A stretch of DNA of 64,000 bases from Tumebacillus sp. BK434. Its GTDB lineage: Bacteria; Bacillota; Bacilli; Tumebacillales; Tumebacillaceae. A program made the translations under genes and the position numbers. Numbering within the stretch: position 1 is the stretch's first letter; each line of letters starts with the position of its first letter. The DNA is taken from positions 425,715-489,714 of the forward strand of contig NZ_SLXS01000004.1 in NCBI RefSeq assembly GCF_004340785.1. The letters are read 5' to 3'. Shown one piece after another: positions 1 through 8,188 of the stretch. The notes under the pieces were generated by a model. The model saw nothing but the letters and a program-made list of their open reading frames with translations. It searched no databases and was not told the origin of the DNA.

Positions 1-702
1 TATGTCGACACCTCGCCGAGCGTGATGATCACGCCGACGACCTTTTTCCATCATGTGCAGCACGCCGAGGAGTTCCGCCAGAAGCCGATCATCGGCGTCT
101 ATGTGCGCTGGCTGCGCTTTCTCGCCATCCTGTTCTCGATCCTGCTCAGTCCGCTCTGGATGGGGCAGGTGATGAACCAGACGTTTATGCCGAGTTTCTT
201 CGAATTTACGATTCCGGAGCAGCAACTTGCGATCTCCCTGTTCTGGCAGCTGATCTTCGCCGAGATCGGGCTGGCGATGCTGCGCATGGCCGCCGTGCAT
301 ACGCCAAATCCGCTCGGCGCGGCGCTCGGTCTCGTCGCCGCCTTGATGATCGGGCAGGTCGCGATCGAGATCGGCTTCTTCTCCAACGAAGTCATCCTCT
401 TCACGGCGATCGCTGCGATGGGCACGTTCGCCACGCCGAGCTATGAACTGTCGCTGGCCAACCAGCTCGTGCGGCTGGGGCTGCTCGTGATCACCGGGAT
501 CTTCGGTTTTTTTGGATTCATCGCCGGCATCGTGCTCTGGCTGGTCCTGCTCATTCGTACCAAGTCGCTCGATACGCCGTACTTCTGGCCGCTCGTGCCG
601 TTCAACTGGAACGCGCTGGTGCACGTGCTGTTCCGCTCGCCTGTCGAATGGAACACCAAGCGTCCCAAGATCCTGCACCCGCGTGACGACACCCGCAAGT
701 AA
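1..702 (+). CDS. spoVAF: SpoVAF/GerA-family spore membrane protein, 3' part
   Basis: The reading frame is open from base 1, so the gene is cut by the left edge; the first ATG pair (22) lies inside the family motif (SPSVMITPTTFFHHVQHAEEF) and is not the start. The visible ~233 residues match the C-terminal membrane part of SpoVAF/GerAA-type proteins: the PTTFFH..QHAEEY-like segment, several hydrophobic helices (roughly residues 30-50, 70-90, 100-125, 150-180) and a cytoplasmic tail with RSPVEWNTKRPKILHPRD. SpoVAF is an inner spore membrane protein associated with germinant-receptor function and the SpoVA operon. The next gene starts 15 bases downstream, suggesting co-transcription. Assignment to SpoVAF rather than a GerA-operon A subunit is likely but rests on the C-terminus alone. 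Confidence 0.82.
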   Translation, partial: YVDTSPSVMITPTTFFHHVQHAEEFRQKPIIGVYVRWLRFLAILFSILLSPLWMGQVMNQTFMPSFFEFTIPEQQLAISLFWQLIFAEIGLAMLRMAAVHTPNPLGAALGLVAALMIGQVAIEIGFFSNEVILFTAIAAMGTFATPSYELSLANQLVRLGLLVITGIFGFFGFIAGIVLWLVLLIRTKSLDTPYFWPLVPFNWNALVHVLFRSPVEWNTKRPKILHPRDDTRK

Positions 703-717
703 AAGGAGAGTTCGCCG

Positions 718-1956
718 ATGAGAGATCGCGTGATCGAACAGTATGAACAATTTATCAACCCCGGCCTGGCCCGGCTGCTGCGCGTAATGGGGCTGGCACA
801 GGTGGAGGACGAAGCGCGCGGCTCCCGCGTGCGCGACACAGACGGGACGACCTATCTTGACTGTGTCGGCGGATATGGCGCCTATTCCTTTGGGCATCGT
901 AACCAGAGAATTCTCGAAGCGGTCTCCGCACAGCTGCACCGGATGCCGCTGGCGAGCAAAGTGCTGCTGTCCAAGCCGATGGCCGATCTGGCCGAAAAAC
1001 TGGCTCAGCTCACGCCGGGCGACCTGCGCTACAGCTTCTTTTGCAACTCGGGAGCGGAAGCGGTGGAAGCGGCGCTGAAGCTGGCCCGCCTGAGCACCGG
1101 GCGCAAGAAGATCGTCGCCGCGATCGGCGGTTTTCACGGCAAGACGTTCGGCGCGCTGTCCGCTTCTGGCAAAGACACGTACCGCGAACCGTTTCAGCCG
1201 CTGTTGGACGGCTTTTTGCATGTGCCGTTTGGCGACGCCGAGCTGCTGCGCCAACGGGTCGATGCAGAGACGGCGGCGGTGATTTTGGAGCCGGTGCAGG
1301 GCGAGGCGGGCGTGATCCTGCCGCCGCCGGGCTACCTGCAGCAAGTGCGGGCGATCTGCGATGCGTCCGGGGCGCTGTTCATCGCCGATGAAGTGCAGAC
1401 CGGGCTTGGCCGCACGGGGAAACGATTCGCCGTCGAGCATGACGGGGTCGTGCCGGATATCCTCGTTTTGGCAAAAGCGCTCGGCGGCGGCGTGATGCCG
1501 ATCGGCGCGGTGGTCGCCCGCCCGGAGCTCTATGAGCAGTATGCAGCGGCGCCGCTCTTGCACACCTCGACCTTCGGCGGCAATCCGCTGGCCTGCGCGG
1601 CCGCCAACGCCGCGCTGGACGTGCTGGTCTCCGAAAAGTTGGAGGAGCAGGCGGCGTGGAAAGGCGAGTACCTGCTGACCAAGTTGCGCGGCCTGCAGGA
1701 GCGCTATCCGGGCACGATCCAAGAGGTGCGCGGCATCGGCTTGCTGATTGGGCTTGAGTTCACGTCCGATGCGCTGGGCGGGCTGATCTTGAGCGAGATG
1801 ATCGCCGGCGGCGTGCTGACGGCGTTTGCGCTGAACAACCTCAGCGTCACCCGCATCGAGCCGCCGCTGGTGATCGAGCAGCACGAGATCGATCAGGTCG
1901 TGCAGGTGCTGGAAGCGGCGCTGCAGTCGGGGGTTCAGCAGCTGCAAATCTCGTAA
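718..1956 (+). CDS. PLP-dependent class III aminotransferase
   Basis: 412 residues, normal for class III (ornithine/putrescine/GABA-type) aminotransferases. Visible motifs: PLP-phosphate-contacting NSGAEAVEAALKLAR (110-124), FHGKTFGALS (139-148), the DEVQTGLGRTG PLP-ring Asp region (D224) and the Schiff-base Lys in LAKALGGGVMPIG (K253). Start ATG has a good AAGGAGAG site 8 bases upstream. Overall it most resembles putrescine/acetylornithine-type aminotransferases, but the amino acceptor cannot be read from sequence. It is 15 bases after spoVAF and followed by an SRPBCC protein and an acyl-ACP-reductase-like gene on the same strand. That context suggests an aldehyde-amine interconversion on a lipid-derived substrate (inference), rather than arginine biosynthesis, as no arg genes are nearby. 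Confidence 0.85.
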   Translation: MRDRVIEQYEQFINPGLARLLRVMGLAQVEDEARGSRVRDTDGTTYLDCVGGYGAYSFGHRNQRILEAVSAQLHRMPLASKVLLSKPMADLAEKLAQLTPGDLRYSFFCNSGAEAVEAALKLARLSTGRKKIVAAIGGFHGKTFGALSASGKDTYREPFQPLLDGFLHVPFGDAELLRQRVDAETAAVILEPVQGEAGVILPPPGYLQQVRAICDASGALFIADEVQTGLGRTGKRFAVEHDGVVPDILVLAKALGGGVMPIGAVVARPELYEQYAAAPLLHTSTFGGNPLACAAANAALDVLVSEKLEEQAAWKGEYLLTKLRGLQERYPGTIQEVRGIGLLIGLEFTSDALGGLILSEMIAGGVLTAFALNNLSVTRIEPPLVIEQHEIDQVVQVLEAALQSGVQQLQIS

Positions 1957-1990
1957 AGCTGCAAATTTCGTTAGAAAGGGGTGAAGGGAC

Positions 1991-2434
1991 ATGCCGAGTG
2001 TGGAAGTGAGCGAACTGATCGCCGGAGAGCGCAGCCGCGTATACGGTCTGATCTCCGATATGGAATCCTATCCGCGCTTCATGCCTTCCCTGAACAAGCT
2101 GGAGGTCGTCGAGAAAGGCGAGGGCTGGACGGTCACCTCGTGGGACACCTCGATCTCCGGCATGAATTTCCGCTGGCTGGAGCGCGATGAATTCGACCCG
2201 GGCAACGGCCGCATCACCTACCGCCAAGTCAGCGGCGACCTGAAGCGGTTCGAAGGGGAGTGGCGCGTGGAAGAGGCGGACGGGCAGTGCAAAGTGACGC
2301 TCGTCGTCGATTTTGATTTTGGTGTGCCGATGCTGTCCTCCCTGCTCAACCCGGTCGCGACTTTGAAACTGCGCCAAAACGGGGAAGCGATGCTGCGCGC
2401 GATCAAGTCGCGCTGTGAAACGGAGAGGAAGTAG
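1991..2434 (+). CDS. SRPBCC/START-like (polyketide cyclase/CoQ10-binding) protein
   Basis: 147 residues, the size of single-domain SRPBCC proteins. The N-terminal pattern (VSELIAGERSRVYGLISDMESYPRFMP) is typical of the family's first strand and helix, followed by WLERDEFDPGN, a GDLKRFEGEWRVEEADGQC strand pair and a long C-terminal helix. The fold makes a hydrophobic cavity for lipids, quinones or polyketides. Its stop codon directly abuts the next ATG (2435), so translation is probably coupled to the reductase-like protein. It could be a lipid carrier or chaperone for that enzyme (inference). No catalytic residues can be assigned. Confidence 0.8.
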   Translation: MPSVEVSELIAGERSRVYGLISDMESYPRFMPSLNKLEVVEKGEGWTVTSWDTSISGMNFRWLERDEFDPGNGRITYRQVSGDLKRFEGEWRVEEADGQCKVTLVVDFDFGVPMLSSLLNPVATLKLRQNGEAMLRAIKSRCETERK

Positions 2435-3529
2435 ATGGGCAAGTTCGGCTTTGTGATTCACCCGTTTGACACCCGTGACGTGGCGCGCAAATATCCGCTG
2501 GTCGACCGTTTTTCCAGCGAGTGGGTGGAGTCGTTTCTGAAACACGCCCCGCCGATCAACGCCCAGCACATGCAGAACATCCGCGTGCGCGGGGCGGAAG
2601 CGGAAGGGTGGCTGGTCGCGACCACCTTGACCTCCCGCCAGCTGCTCGACCTGCCCGTGCCGTTTGTGCTGCGCAAAATCATCGCCGCCTGCAAGAAAGC
2701 GGAGCGGCAAGGGGCGCAGATCATTGGCCTTGGCGCCTTAACTTCGGTCGTCGGGGACGCCGGCATCAGCGTCGCCCGCCAGTTGTCGATCCCGGTGACG
2801 ACCGGCAATTCCTATACGGTCGCCACGGCGATTCAGGCGACCTGTCAGGCGGCAGGACTGATGGGCATCGACCTCGGTCGCGCCAATCTCTGCGTCGTCG
2901 GCGCAACCGGGGCGATCGGCGCGGTCTGCGCCCGGATGATGGCGGCCTCGGTCGGTCGGCTGATTTTGACGGCACGCAACGAGGAGAAGCTGGAAGGGCT
3001 GGCCGGGCTGATTTTTTCCGAGTCCGCCGTGCTCGCCGACATTCAGCCTGACCTGCGCGAGGCGGTGCGGGAAGCGGACATCGTGCTCGCCGTGTCCTCA
3101 GCGGCGGAAGAGCTGATCCATCCGGAAGACTTGAAGCCGGGCGCGGTGGTCTGCGATGTGGCGCGCCCCCGCGATGTGTCGCGGCGGGTGGCGGCGGAGC
3201 GCGACGACGTGCTGGTCATCGAAGGCGGCCTCGTCGAGGTGCCGGGCGGCTGGGAGGGCAAGCCGTTTTCGTTTGGCCTCCCGCACGGGATCGTCTACGC
3301 CTGCATGGCGGAGACGATGCTCCTCGCGCTGGAAGGGCGCTATGAATGCTTTACGCTCGGGCGCTCGATCGGCGTGGAGCAGGTGCGCGAGATCGATGCG
3401 CTGGCCCGCAAGCACGGCTTCCAGCTGGCGGCCTTTCGCTCGTTTGAACGGCTGCTCTCCCCGGAGCAGATCGGCGGCATCCGCCAGCGCGCCGATCTGA
3501 AGCGCAAGAAAAAAATCCTTGCCCCGTAA
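2435..3529 (+). CDS. acyl-ACP reductase (AAR)-like, NAD(P)-binding
   Basis: 364 residues with the layout of cyanobacterial long-chain acyl-ACP reductase. In order: LGALTSVV near residue 99, TTGNSYTV (122-129; TTGNTHTA in AAR), a Rossmann GATGAIG (156-162), LILTARNEEKLEGL (176-189) and YACMAETMLLALEG (288-301). The last aligns with the FACFAEAMLLEFEG segment of AAR that carries the catalytic Cys, so C290 is the predicted acyl-thioester nucleophile. The C-terminal GRSIGVEQV..I..LARKHGFQ also matches. AAR makes fatty aldehydes from acyl-ACP. The alternative database label 'shikimate dehydrogenase-like' would reflect only the Rossmann part. It is the third gene of a tight set with the aminotransferase and SRPBCC protein. 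Substrate is unknown. Confidence 0.72.
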   Translation: MGKFGFVIHPFDTRDVARKYPLVDRFSSEWVESFLKHAPPINAQHMQNIRVRGAEAEGWLVATTLTSRQLLDLPVPFVLRKIIAACKKAERQGAQIIGLGALTSVVGDAGISVARQLSIPVTTGNSYTVATAIQATCQAAGLMGIDLGRANLCVVGATGAIGAVCARMMAASVGRLILTARNEEKLEGLAGLIFSESAVLADIQPDLREAVREADIVLAVSSAAEELIHPEDLKPGAVVCDVARPRDVSRRVAAERDDVLVIEGGLVEVPGGWEGKPFSFGLPHGIVYACMAETMLLALEGRYECFTLGRSIGVEQVREIDALARKHGFQLAAFRSFERLLSPEQIGGIRQRADLKRKKKILAP

Positions 3530-3547
3530 ATTCGGGCAGGGATTTTT
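3511..3547. terminator. intrinsic terminator, probably bidirectional
   Basis: A 14-bp stem with one G.T pair (AAAAATCCTTGCCC / GGGCAGGGATTTTT) overlaps the end of the reductase-like gene. It has A and T tracts on either side, so it can serve the convergent hsp20 gene too. Confidence 0.8.
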
Positions 3548-3580
3548 GTTCGTTTCAAAGAAATGGATACGAGCGAAGAA

Positions 3581-3976
3581 TTAAGAAAAATCGACAGGCA
3601 CATGCGTGCCCGGCTGCAGCGAGTCTTTCGGCATCTTCACGCGCAACATGCCGTCTTGATAGCTCGCCTCGACCCGGTCTGGCACGACGGCGACCGGCAG
3701 CGGCACGGAGCGGGAGAATTTGCCGTACATCCGCTCGCTGTAAAACAGGTCATCTCCTTCCTTTTCCGGCAGTTCGCGGGTCACTTCACCGCGGATGGTG
3801 ATCATCGTGCTCTGCACGCGCACATCGAGATGCTCCGGGTGCCTGAGTCCTGGGACCTCCGCCAGCACGACGACATGGTTGGGGGTCTGGCGCACTTCCA
3901 CGCGCGGGCCGAGCTCGCCGTAGGGCAGCAGTTTGTGCAGCATCGGCAGCACCTGCTCTTGGAAAAAATGGTTCAT
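3581..3976 (-). CDS. Hsp20/alpha-crystallin small heat-shock protein
   Basis: 131 residues. An N-terminal arm (MNHFFQEQVLPMLHKLLP) is followed by an alpha-crystallin domain: RVEVRQTPNHVVVLAEVPGL, the strand pair LDVRVQSTMITIRGEV, ERMYGKFSRSVPLPVAVVPDRVEASYQDGMLRVKMPK, where the G-L motif (DGMLRVKMPK) is diagnostic. ATP-independent holdase that keeps unfolding proteins soluble in the cytoplasm. Start ATG at 3976 has GGAG seven bases upstream; the longer open frame beyond it is antisense to trxA and not real. It is divergent from trxA and convergent with the reductase-like gene. No CIRCE or CtsR operator was recognised. Confidence 0.88.
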   Translation of the reverse strand: MNHFFQEQVLPMLHKLLPYGELGPRVEVRQTPNHVVVLAEVPGLRHPEHLDVRVQSTMITIRGEVTRELPEKEGDDLFYSERMYGKFSRSVPLPVAVVPDRVEASYQDGMLRVKMPKDSLQPGTHVPVDFS

Positions 3977-4105
3977 GTCACCACTCCTCTCTCTGTCGGT
4001 TCGCTGTAATAAGTTTGTGGTATGATGGTTGAGAACCACATATAGTATGGATACAAATCGATTCTGCACATACGTGCTTTTGCGAATGGAGATGGGGGGA
4101 CCCTC

Positions 4106-4420
4106 ATGGCGATTCAAAATGCCACCGATTCGAATTTTAACGAATTGATCGCGCAAGGAACGGCAGTTGTGGAGTTTTGGGCGCCCTGGTGCGGCCCGTG
4201 CCGGATGCTGGCCCCCGTTCTCGATGAGCTGGACCGGGAGCTCGGATCGAAGCTCCGGGTCATGAAAGTCAATGTAGACGAGTACGGACAGCTCGCTGCG
4301 CGGTTTCAGGTGATGAGCATTCCGCTGATCGTGCTCTTTAAAAACGGCAAGCCGGTGGAGAAAATCCACGGTTTCCAATCGAAAAAGGCCCTGCTCGACA
4401 CGATCAGGCCGCATCTGTAA
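4106..4420 (+). CDS. trxA: thioredoxin
   Basis: 104 residues, standard thioredoxin length, with FWAPWCGPCRMLAP (active-site CGPC), VDEYGQLAARFQV and the cis-Pro loop SIPLIVLF. Cytoplasmic dithiol-disulfide reductant. Start is an ATG after GGGGGGA. A likely extended -10 element TGG-TATGAT (4018-4026) lies 80 bases upstream and is repeated almost exactly before uvrC. The gene lies between hsp20 (divergent) and uvrC, as trxA-uvrC do in B. subtilis. A G.T-containing hairpin with seven Ts follows the stop. Confidence 0.95.
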   Translation: MAIQNATDSNFNELIAQGTAVVEFWAPWCGPCRMLAPVLDELDRELGSKLRVMKVNVDEYGQLAARFQVMSIPLIVLFKNGKPVEKIHGFQSKKALLDTIRPHL

Positions 4421-4447
4421 GCATCGCGCACAGGCGGTGCTTTTTTT
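4421..4447 (+). terminator. intrinsic terminator of trxA
   Basis: GCATCGC / GCGGTGC stem (one G.T pair) followed by TTTTTTT directly after the trxA stop codon. Confidence 0.75.
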
Positions 4448-4482
4448 GTGGTATGATGTAGGGATGAGGAGGGGGGAGGTCT

Positions 4483-6267
4483 ATGGACACTCGCGAACAG
4501 ATTCGTGAAAAGCTGAAGCTTCTGCCCGACAAACCGGGCGTCTACCTGATGAAAAGCCACGACGGCGAGATCATTTACGTCGGGAAAGCCAAAGTCTTGA
4601 AGAACCGCGTGCGCTCCTATTTCAACGGCGCGCATTCCGGCAAGACCCAGTTGCTCGTCTCGAACATCGCCGATTTCGAATATATCGTCACCAACACGGA
4701 AGTCGAGGCGCTGGTGCTGGAAGGCACGCTGATCAAAAAGCACCTGCCGATCTACAACATCAACCTGAAGGACGACAAGGCGTACCCGTATATCAAGATC
4801 ACCGCCGACGAGCATCCGCGGCTGGAGATCACGCGCCGCGTGCAAAAGGACAAGGGCAAATACTTCGGCCCGTACCCGAACGCCAGCGCCGCGACGGAGA
4901 CGAAAAAGCTGCTCGACCGGCTGTATCCGCTGCGCAAATGCAAGACCTTGAAAGACAAAGTCTGCCTGTATTATCACATCAACCAATGTGTCGCTCCATG
5001 CGAATATCCGGTCGAGCCGGAGACGTATGCGGGCATGATCAAAGAGATCTCCAAATTCCTCAACGGCGGCCATGAGGAGATCAAGAAGAACCTGCAGGAC
5101 AAGATGATGCAGGAAGCGGAGAATCTGAATTTTGAGCGCGCCAAAGAGCTGCGCGACCAGATCGCGCAGATCGACCGCGTGATGGAGAAGCAGAAGGTCG
5201 ACTTGCACGACAACGTCGACCGCGATGTGTTCGGCTATCACGCCGATAAAGAATACATGTGCGTGCAGGTCTTCTACATGCGCCAGGGCAAGATGATCGA
5301 GCGCGCGGTGGAGATCTTCCACTACCACGGCGACGAGATGGACGATTTCCTCTCGTATGTCGCCCAATTTTACATCGACAACCACGACCTGCCCCAAGAG
5401 ATCCTCCTGCCGCGCGAAGGCGAAGGCACCGAGCTGATCGGCCAGTGGCTGACTTCGGTCAAAGTCCGCTACCCGCAGCGCGGCTCGAAAAAGCAGCTCG
5501 TCGACATGGCGAACGAAAACGCCCGCATCGCGCTGGATGAGCGGTTCAAGCTGATGGACCGCGACACGTCGCGCACGGTGAAAGCGATCGAAGAGCTCGG
5601 CGAAGTGATGATGATTCCGACGCCGCGCCGGATCGAAGCGTTCGATAACTCAAACATCCAAGGCACCGATGCGGTGGCGGCGATGATCGTTTTTGACGAC
5701 GGACGTCCGAACAAAAAGGAATACCGTAAATACAAGATCAAGACGGTGGAAGGCCCGAACGACTACGCCTCGATGCAAGAGGTGGTGCGCCGCCGCTACA
5801 CCCGTCTGCTCAAAGAAAATTCCCCGCTGCCCGACCTGATCGTCATCGACGGCGGCAAAGGGCACATCAACGCCGCGCTGGAAGTGCTCGAAGACGAGCT
5901 CGGCCTCGACATCCCGGTCTGCGGCCTGGCCAAAGACGAGAAGCACCGCACGTCGCAGCTGTTCCTCGGCCACGACCCTGTGCCGGTGTCGATCGACCGC
6001 AGTTCGCAGGCGTTTTATCTGCTGACCCGCGTGCAGGAGGAAGTGCATCGCTTTGCGATCACCTTCCATCGCCAGCAGCACGGGAAGAATGCGATCCGCT
6101 CGATCCTCGACGACATCCCGGGCGTCGGCGAAAAGCGCCGCAAAGAGCTGCTCAAGCATTTCGGGTCGCTTCCGGCGATCAAAAACGCGCCGGTCGAAGA
6201 GTTTCGCAAAATCGGCATTGGCGATAAGTTGGCGAAAGAAATTCTTGCCTATCTTGCACAAGTTTAG
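4483..6267 (+). CDS. uvrC: excinuclease ABC subunit C
   Basis: 594 residues, the usual UvrC length. N-terminal GIY-YIG nuclease ([20 protein letters not shown], 18-37) makes the 3' incision. A UVR/UvrB-binding motif lies near 200-235 ([18 protein letters not shown]), then the RNase H-like 5' nuclease domain ([29 protein letters not shown]) and a C-terminal helix-hairpin-helix pair ([20 protein letters not shown]). Acts in nucleotide excision repair with UvrAB (not in the window). TGG-TATGAT at 4449-4457 is a plausible extended -10 promoter; GGAGG precedes the ATG. Confidence 0.97.
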   Translation: MDTREQIREKLKLLPDKPGVYLMKSHDGEIIYVGKAKVLKNRVRSYFNGAHSGKTQLLVSNIADFEYIVTNTEVEALVLEGTLIKKHLPIYNINLKDDKAYPYIKITADEHPRLEITRRVQKDKGKYFGPYPNASAATETKKLLDRLYPLRKCKTLKDKVCLYYHINQCVAPCEYPVEPETYAGMIKEISKFLNGGHEEIKKNLQDKMMQEAENLNFERAKELRDQIAQIDRVMEKQKVDLHDNVDRDVFGYHADKEYMCVQVFYMRQGKMIERAVEIFHYHGDEMDDFLSYVAQFYIDNHDLPQEILLPREGEGTELIGQWLTSVKVRYPQRGSKKQLVDMANENARIALDERFKLMDRDTSRTVKAIEELGEVMMIPTPRRIEAFDNSNIQGTDAVAAMIVFDDGRPNKKEYRKYKIKTVEGPNDYASMQEVVRRRYTRLLKENSPLPDLIVIDGGKGHINAALEVLEDELGLDIPVCGLAKDEKHRTSQLFLGHDPVPVSIDRSSQAFYLLTRVQEEVHRFAITFHRQQHGKNAIRSILDDIPGVGEKRRKELLKHFGSLPAIKNAPVEEFRKIGIGDKLAKEILAYLAQV

Positions 6268-6282
6268 ACCCTGTGTTAGAAT
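6254..6282 (+). promoter_or_regulatory. sigma-A-type promoter of lysine-riboswitch leader
   Basis: TTGCAC, 17 bases, TAGAAT; it starts inside the last codons of uvrC and is correctly placed for the lysine-riboswitch leader. Confidence 0.65.
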
Positions 6283-6328
6283 GAGGGGCAGTTAAACAAT
6301 TTAAGATTACAAATCTCATCTCTTATGA

Positions 6329-6519
6329 GGTGAGTAGAGGCGCGTTGCATCATCAGTACCGCGGGGAGAGCCCGAGAAGCTCTGGGAACCGCTATGGGAA
6401 AGGGATCATCGCCGAAGTCTGGGCCTGTTCACGGAAGGCGCACGGCTGGGTCTGCATTTAAGAGATGCAGAACTGTCACACAGGAGCGACCCAACGCCTG
6501 TGTGGAGTACTATCTCACA
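6329..6519 (+). promoter_or_regulatory. lysine riboswitch (L box)
   Basis: The 390-base gap between uvrC and lysC holds an L-box leader. Recognisable conserved blocks: GTAGAGGCGCG at the 5' side, AAAGGGATCATCGCCGAAG, GGCTGGGTCTGCATTTAAG, and AACTGTCAC before the closing P1 strand (GTGAGTAG near 6330 pairs with CTATCTCAC at 6510-6518). A terminator follows at 6555, so lysine binding should end transcription before the aspartokinase gene. Family assignment is by motif comparison with the B. subtilis lysC leader. Confidence 0.9.
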
Positions 6520-6554
6520 TTTCGGGGGAGAGAGGGGATCACCACGACTATGCG

Positions 6555-6591
6555 CAGCCATAGAAGGACATCCTTCTACTGGCTGTTTTTA
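6555..6591 (+). terminator. riboswitch-controlled attenuator terminator
   Basis: CAGCCA.AGAAGGA / TCCTTCT..TGGCTG stem followed by TTTTTAT, between the lysine aptamer and lysC. Confidence 0.82.
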
Positions 6592-6657
6592 TTTGCGTGA
6601 CTCTCCGTCCTGTGAGACTGAAGTTCCCGAAAATTCAAGAATGGGAGTGGAGAAACA

Positions 6658-7911
6658 GTGGCGTTGATCGTACAAAAATATGGCGGCTCTTCGGTCGCCA
6701 ACCCGGAGCGCATCAAGCGCGTGGCGAGCCGGGTGGCGGAGACTGCACAAGCCGGCAACCGAGTGGTGGTCGTCGTTTCGGCGATGGGAGACACCACCGA
6801 CGATCTGATTGGATTGGCCGCACAGCTGACCGGGAATCCGTCGGCTCGCGAGATGGATATGCTGCTCACCACCGGCGAGCAGATCTCGATCGCTCTTCTG
6901 GCGATGGCGGTGCAGACGCTCGGACTGCAAAGCGTCTCGCTGACCGGAGGCATGGCCGGCATCAGCACCGAAGCGGTGCACGGCAAGGCGCGCATCACCG
7001 GCATCGACCCGGCGCGGATTCACCGTGAACTGGAGGCGGGGCAGGTGGTGATCGTTGCCGGATTCCAAGGGATGAGCGAGCTTGGCAACATCACGACGCT
7101 TGGCCGCGGCGGATCGGATACGACGGCGGTGGCGCTGGCCGCTGCGATCGGCGCCGACCTCTGCGAGATCTACACCGACGTCGACGGCGTATACACGACC
7201 GATCCGCGCGTGGTGAAGGCGGCGAAGAAGCTCGACCGCATCTCCTATGACGAAATGCTTGAACTCGCCAACCTCGGCGCCGGGGTGCTGCATCCGCGGG
7301 CGGTGGAGTTTGCGAAACAATATCACGTGGCGCTGATGGTGCGCTCCAGCTTTAACAAAAACACCGGGACGCTGGTCGAGGAGGAAGCTCAGATGGAACA
7401 GGGAATGATCGTGCGTGGCATCGCCCACGATATGAACGTGGTCAAGGTGTCGCTCGTCGGCGTGAAGAGCCGCATCGGCAACTTGCATCAAATCTTCCGC
7501 GCGCTGGCGGAAGCGTCGGTCAACGTCGACATCATCGTCACGTCGGTGGCGCATGAAGGGGTGTCTGACATCTCCTTCACCATCGAGCACGGCGACTTGG
7601 ACACGGCCGTTCCGGTGCTGGAGAGCCTGCTGCCTGAATTTGGCGGGGCCGGTTTGGAAATGGAAGAAGATCTGGCGAAAGTGTCGATCGTCGGTGCCGG
7701 CATGATCTCCAATCCGGGCGTTGCCGCGCAGATGTTTGGCGCGTTGGCGGAAGCGGGTATCGGGATCAAGATGGTCTCAACGTCGGAGATCAAAGTCTCT
7801 TGCGTCATCGACAGAGCGCACGCCCATGAAGCGGTGCAGGTGCTGCACTCGACGTTCGGTCTGGACAGCGCCGAGACGGCCATCGTGTCCGGCTTGAGCG
7901 GGAATGAGTAA
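6658..7911 (+). CDS. lysC: aspartate kinase, lysine-regulated, with ACT domains
   Basis: 417 residues. Amino-acid-kinase domain with VQKYGGSS at the N-terminus, TTGEQISIALLA, LGRGGSDTTAVALAA and YTDVDGVYTTDPR, then two ACT repeats from about residue 265 (VSLVGVKSRIGNLHQIFRAL; VSIVGAGMISNPGVAAQMFGAL) ending in the STFGLD tail. Phosphorylates L-aspartate, the first step to lysine, DAP, threonine and methionine. GTG start with GGAG eight bases upstream. Expression should be lysine-repressed through the L-box leader, and the ACT domains should give allosteric feedback. An internal start for a separate beta subunit, as in B. subtilis, is possible but was not located. Confidence 0.94.
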   Translation: MALIVQKYGGSSVANPERIKRVASRVAETAQAGNRVVVVVSAMGDTTDDLIGLAAQLTGNPSAREMDMLLTTGEQISIALLAMAVQTLGLQSVSLTGGMAGISTEAVHGKARITGIDPARIHRELEAGQVVIVAGFQGMSELGNITTLGRGGSDTTAVALAAAIGADLCEIYTDVDGVYTTDPRVVKAAKKLDRISYDEMLELANLGAGVLHPRAVEFAKQYHVALMVRSSFNKNTGTLVEEEAQMEQGMIVRGIAHDMNVVKVSLVGVKSRIGNLHQIFRALAEASVNVDIIVTSVAHEGVSDISFTIEHGDLDTAVPVLESLLPEFGGAGLEMEEDLAKVSIVGAGMISNPGVAAQMFGALAEAGIGIKMVSTSEIKVSCVIDRAHAHEAVQVLHSTFGLDSAETAIVSGLSGNE

Positions 7912-7919
7912 AAGAGGAA

Positions 7920-7948
7920 TTGACAGCCGTTTTTTGGCATAGTAAGAT
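7920..7948 (+). promoter_or_regulatory. sigma-A promoter of SAM-riboswitch operon
   Basis: TTGACA, 17 bases, TAAGAT, beginning 8 bases after the lysC stop codon and about 35 bases before the SAM aptamer. Confidence 0.75.
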
Positions 7949-7982
7949 ATAGAAAATCTTGTTTGACAACTCAATAGATCAA

Positions 7983-8099
7983 CTCTTATCGAGAGCGGCG
8001 GAGGGACTGGCCCTGTGAAGCCCGGCAACCTCGTTTGTGTACCGACACAAGCGAAGAGGTGCTAAATCCAGCAGACTTTTAGAGTCTGACAGATAAGAG
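7983..8099 (+). promoter_or_regulatory. SAM-I riboswitch (S box)
   Basis: A textbook S box. P1 strands CTCTTATC (7983-7990) and GATAAGAG (8092-8099) enclose GAGAGCGGCGGAGGGACTGG, CCCTGTGAAGCCCGGCAACC and AGGTGCTAAATCCAGCAG. A terminator follows at 8120. High SAM should switch off the downstream ACT-less aspartokinase-metX-hom operon. Confidence 0.96.
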
Positions 8100-8119
8100 G
8101 TGCGGAGTCCGATAAATGG

Positions 8120-8152
8120 AACCCCCTCTTCAATTTGAAGCGGGGGTTTTTG
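8120..8152 (+). terminator. SAM-riboswitch terminator
   Basis: AACCCCC.CTTC / GAAG.GGGGGTT hairpin followed by a T-run, 20 bases after the aptamer. Confidence 0.88.
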
Positions 8153-8188
8153 TTTTGCCCCTGTGACAGGAAACGGAGTGAACACAGC

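Noticed and set aside
3977..4414. N-terminal extension of Hsp20
   Set aside because: Extra codons are antisense to trxA; the ATG at 3976 has a proper ribosome site and family-typical start.
6394..6600. 68-codon ORF between uvrC and lysC
   Set aside because: Lies within the lysine riboswitch and its terminator; no coding signature.
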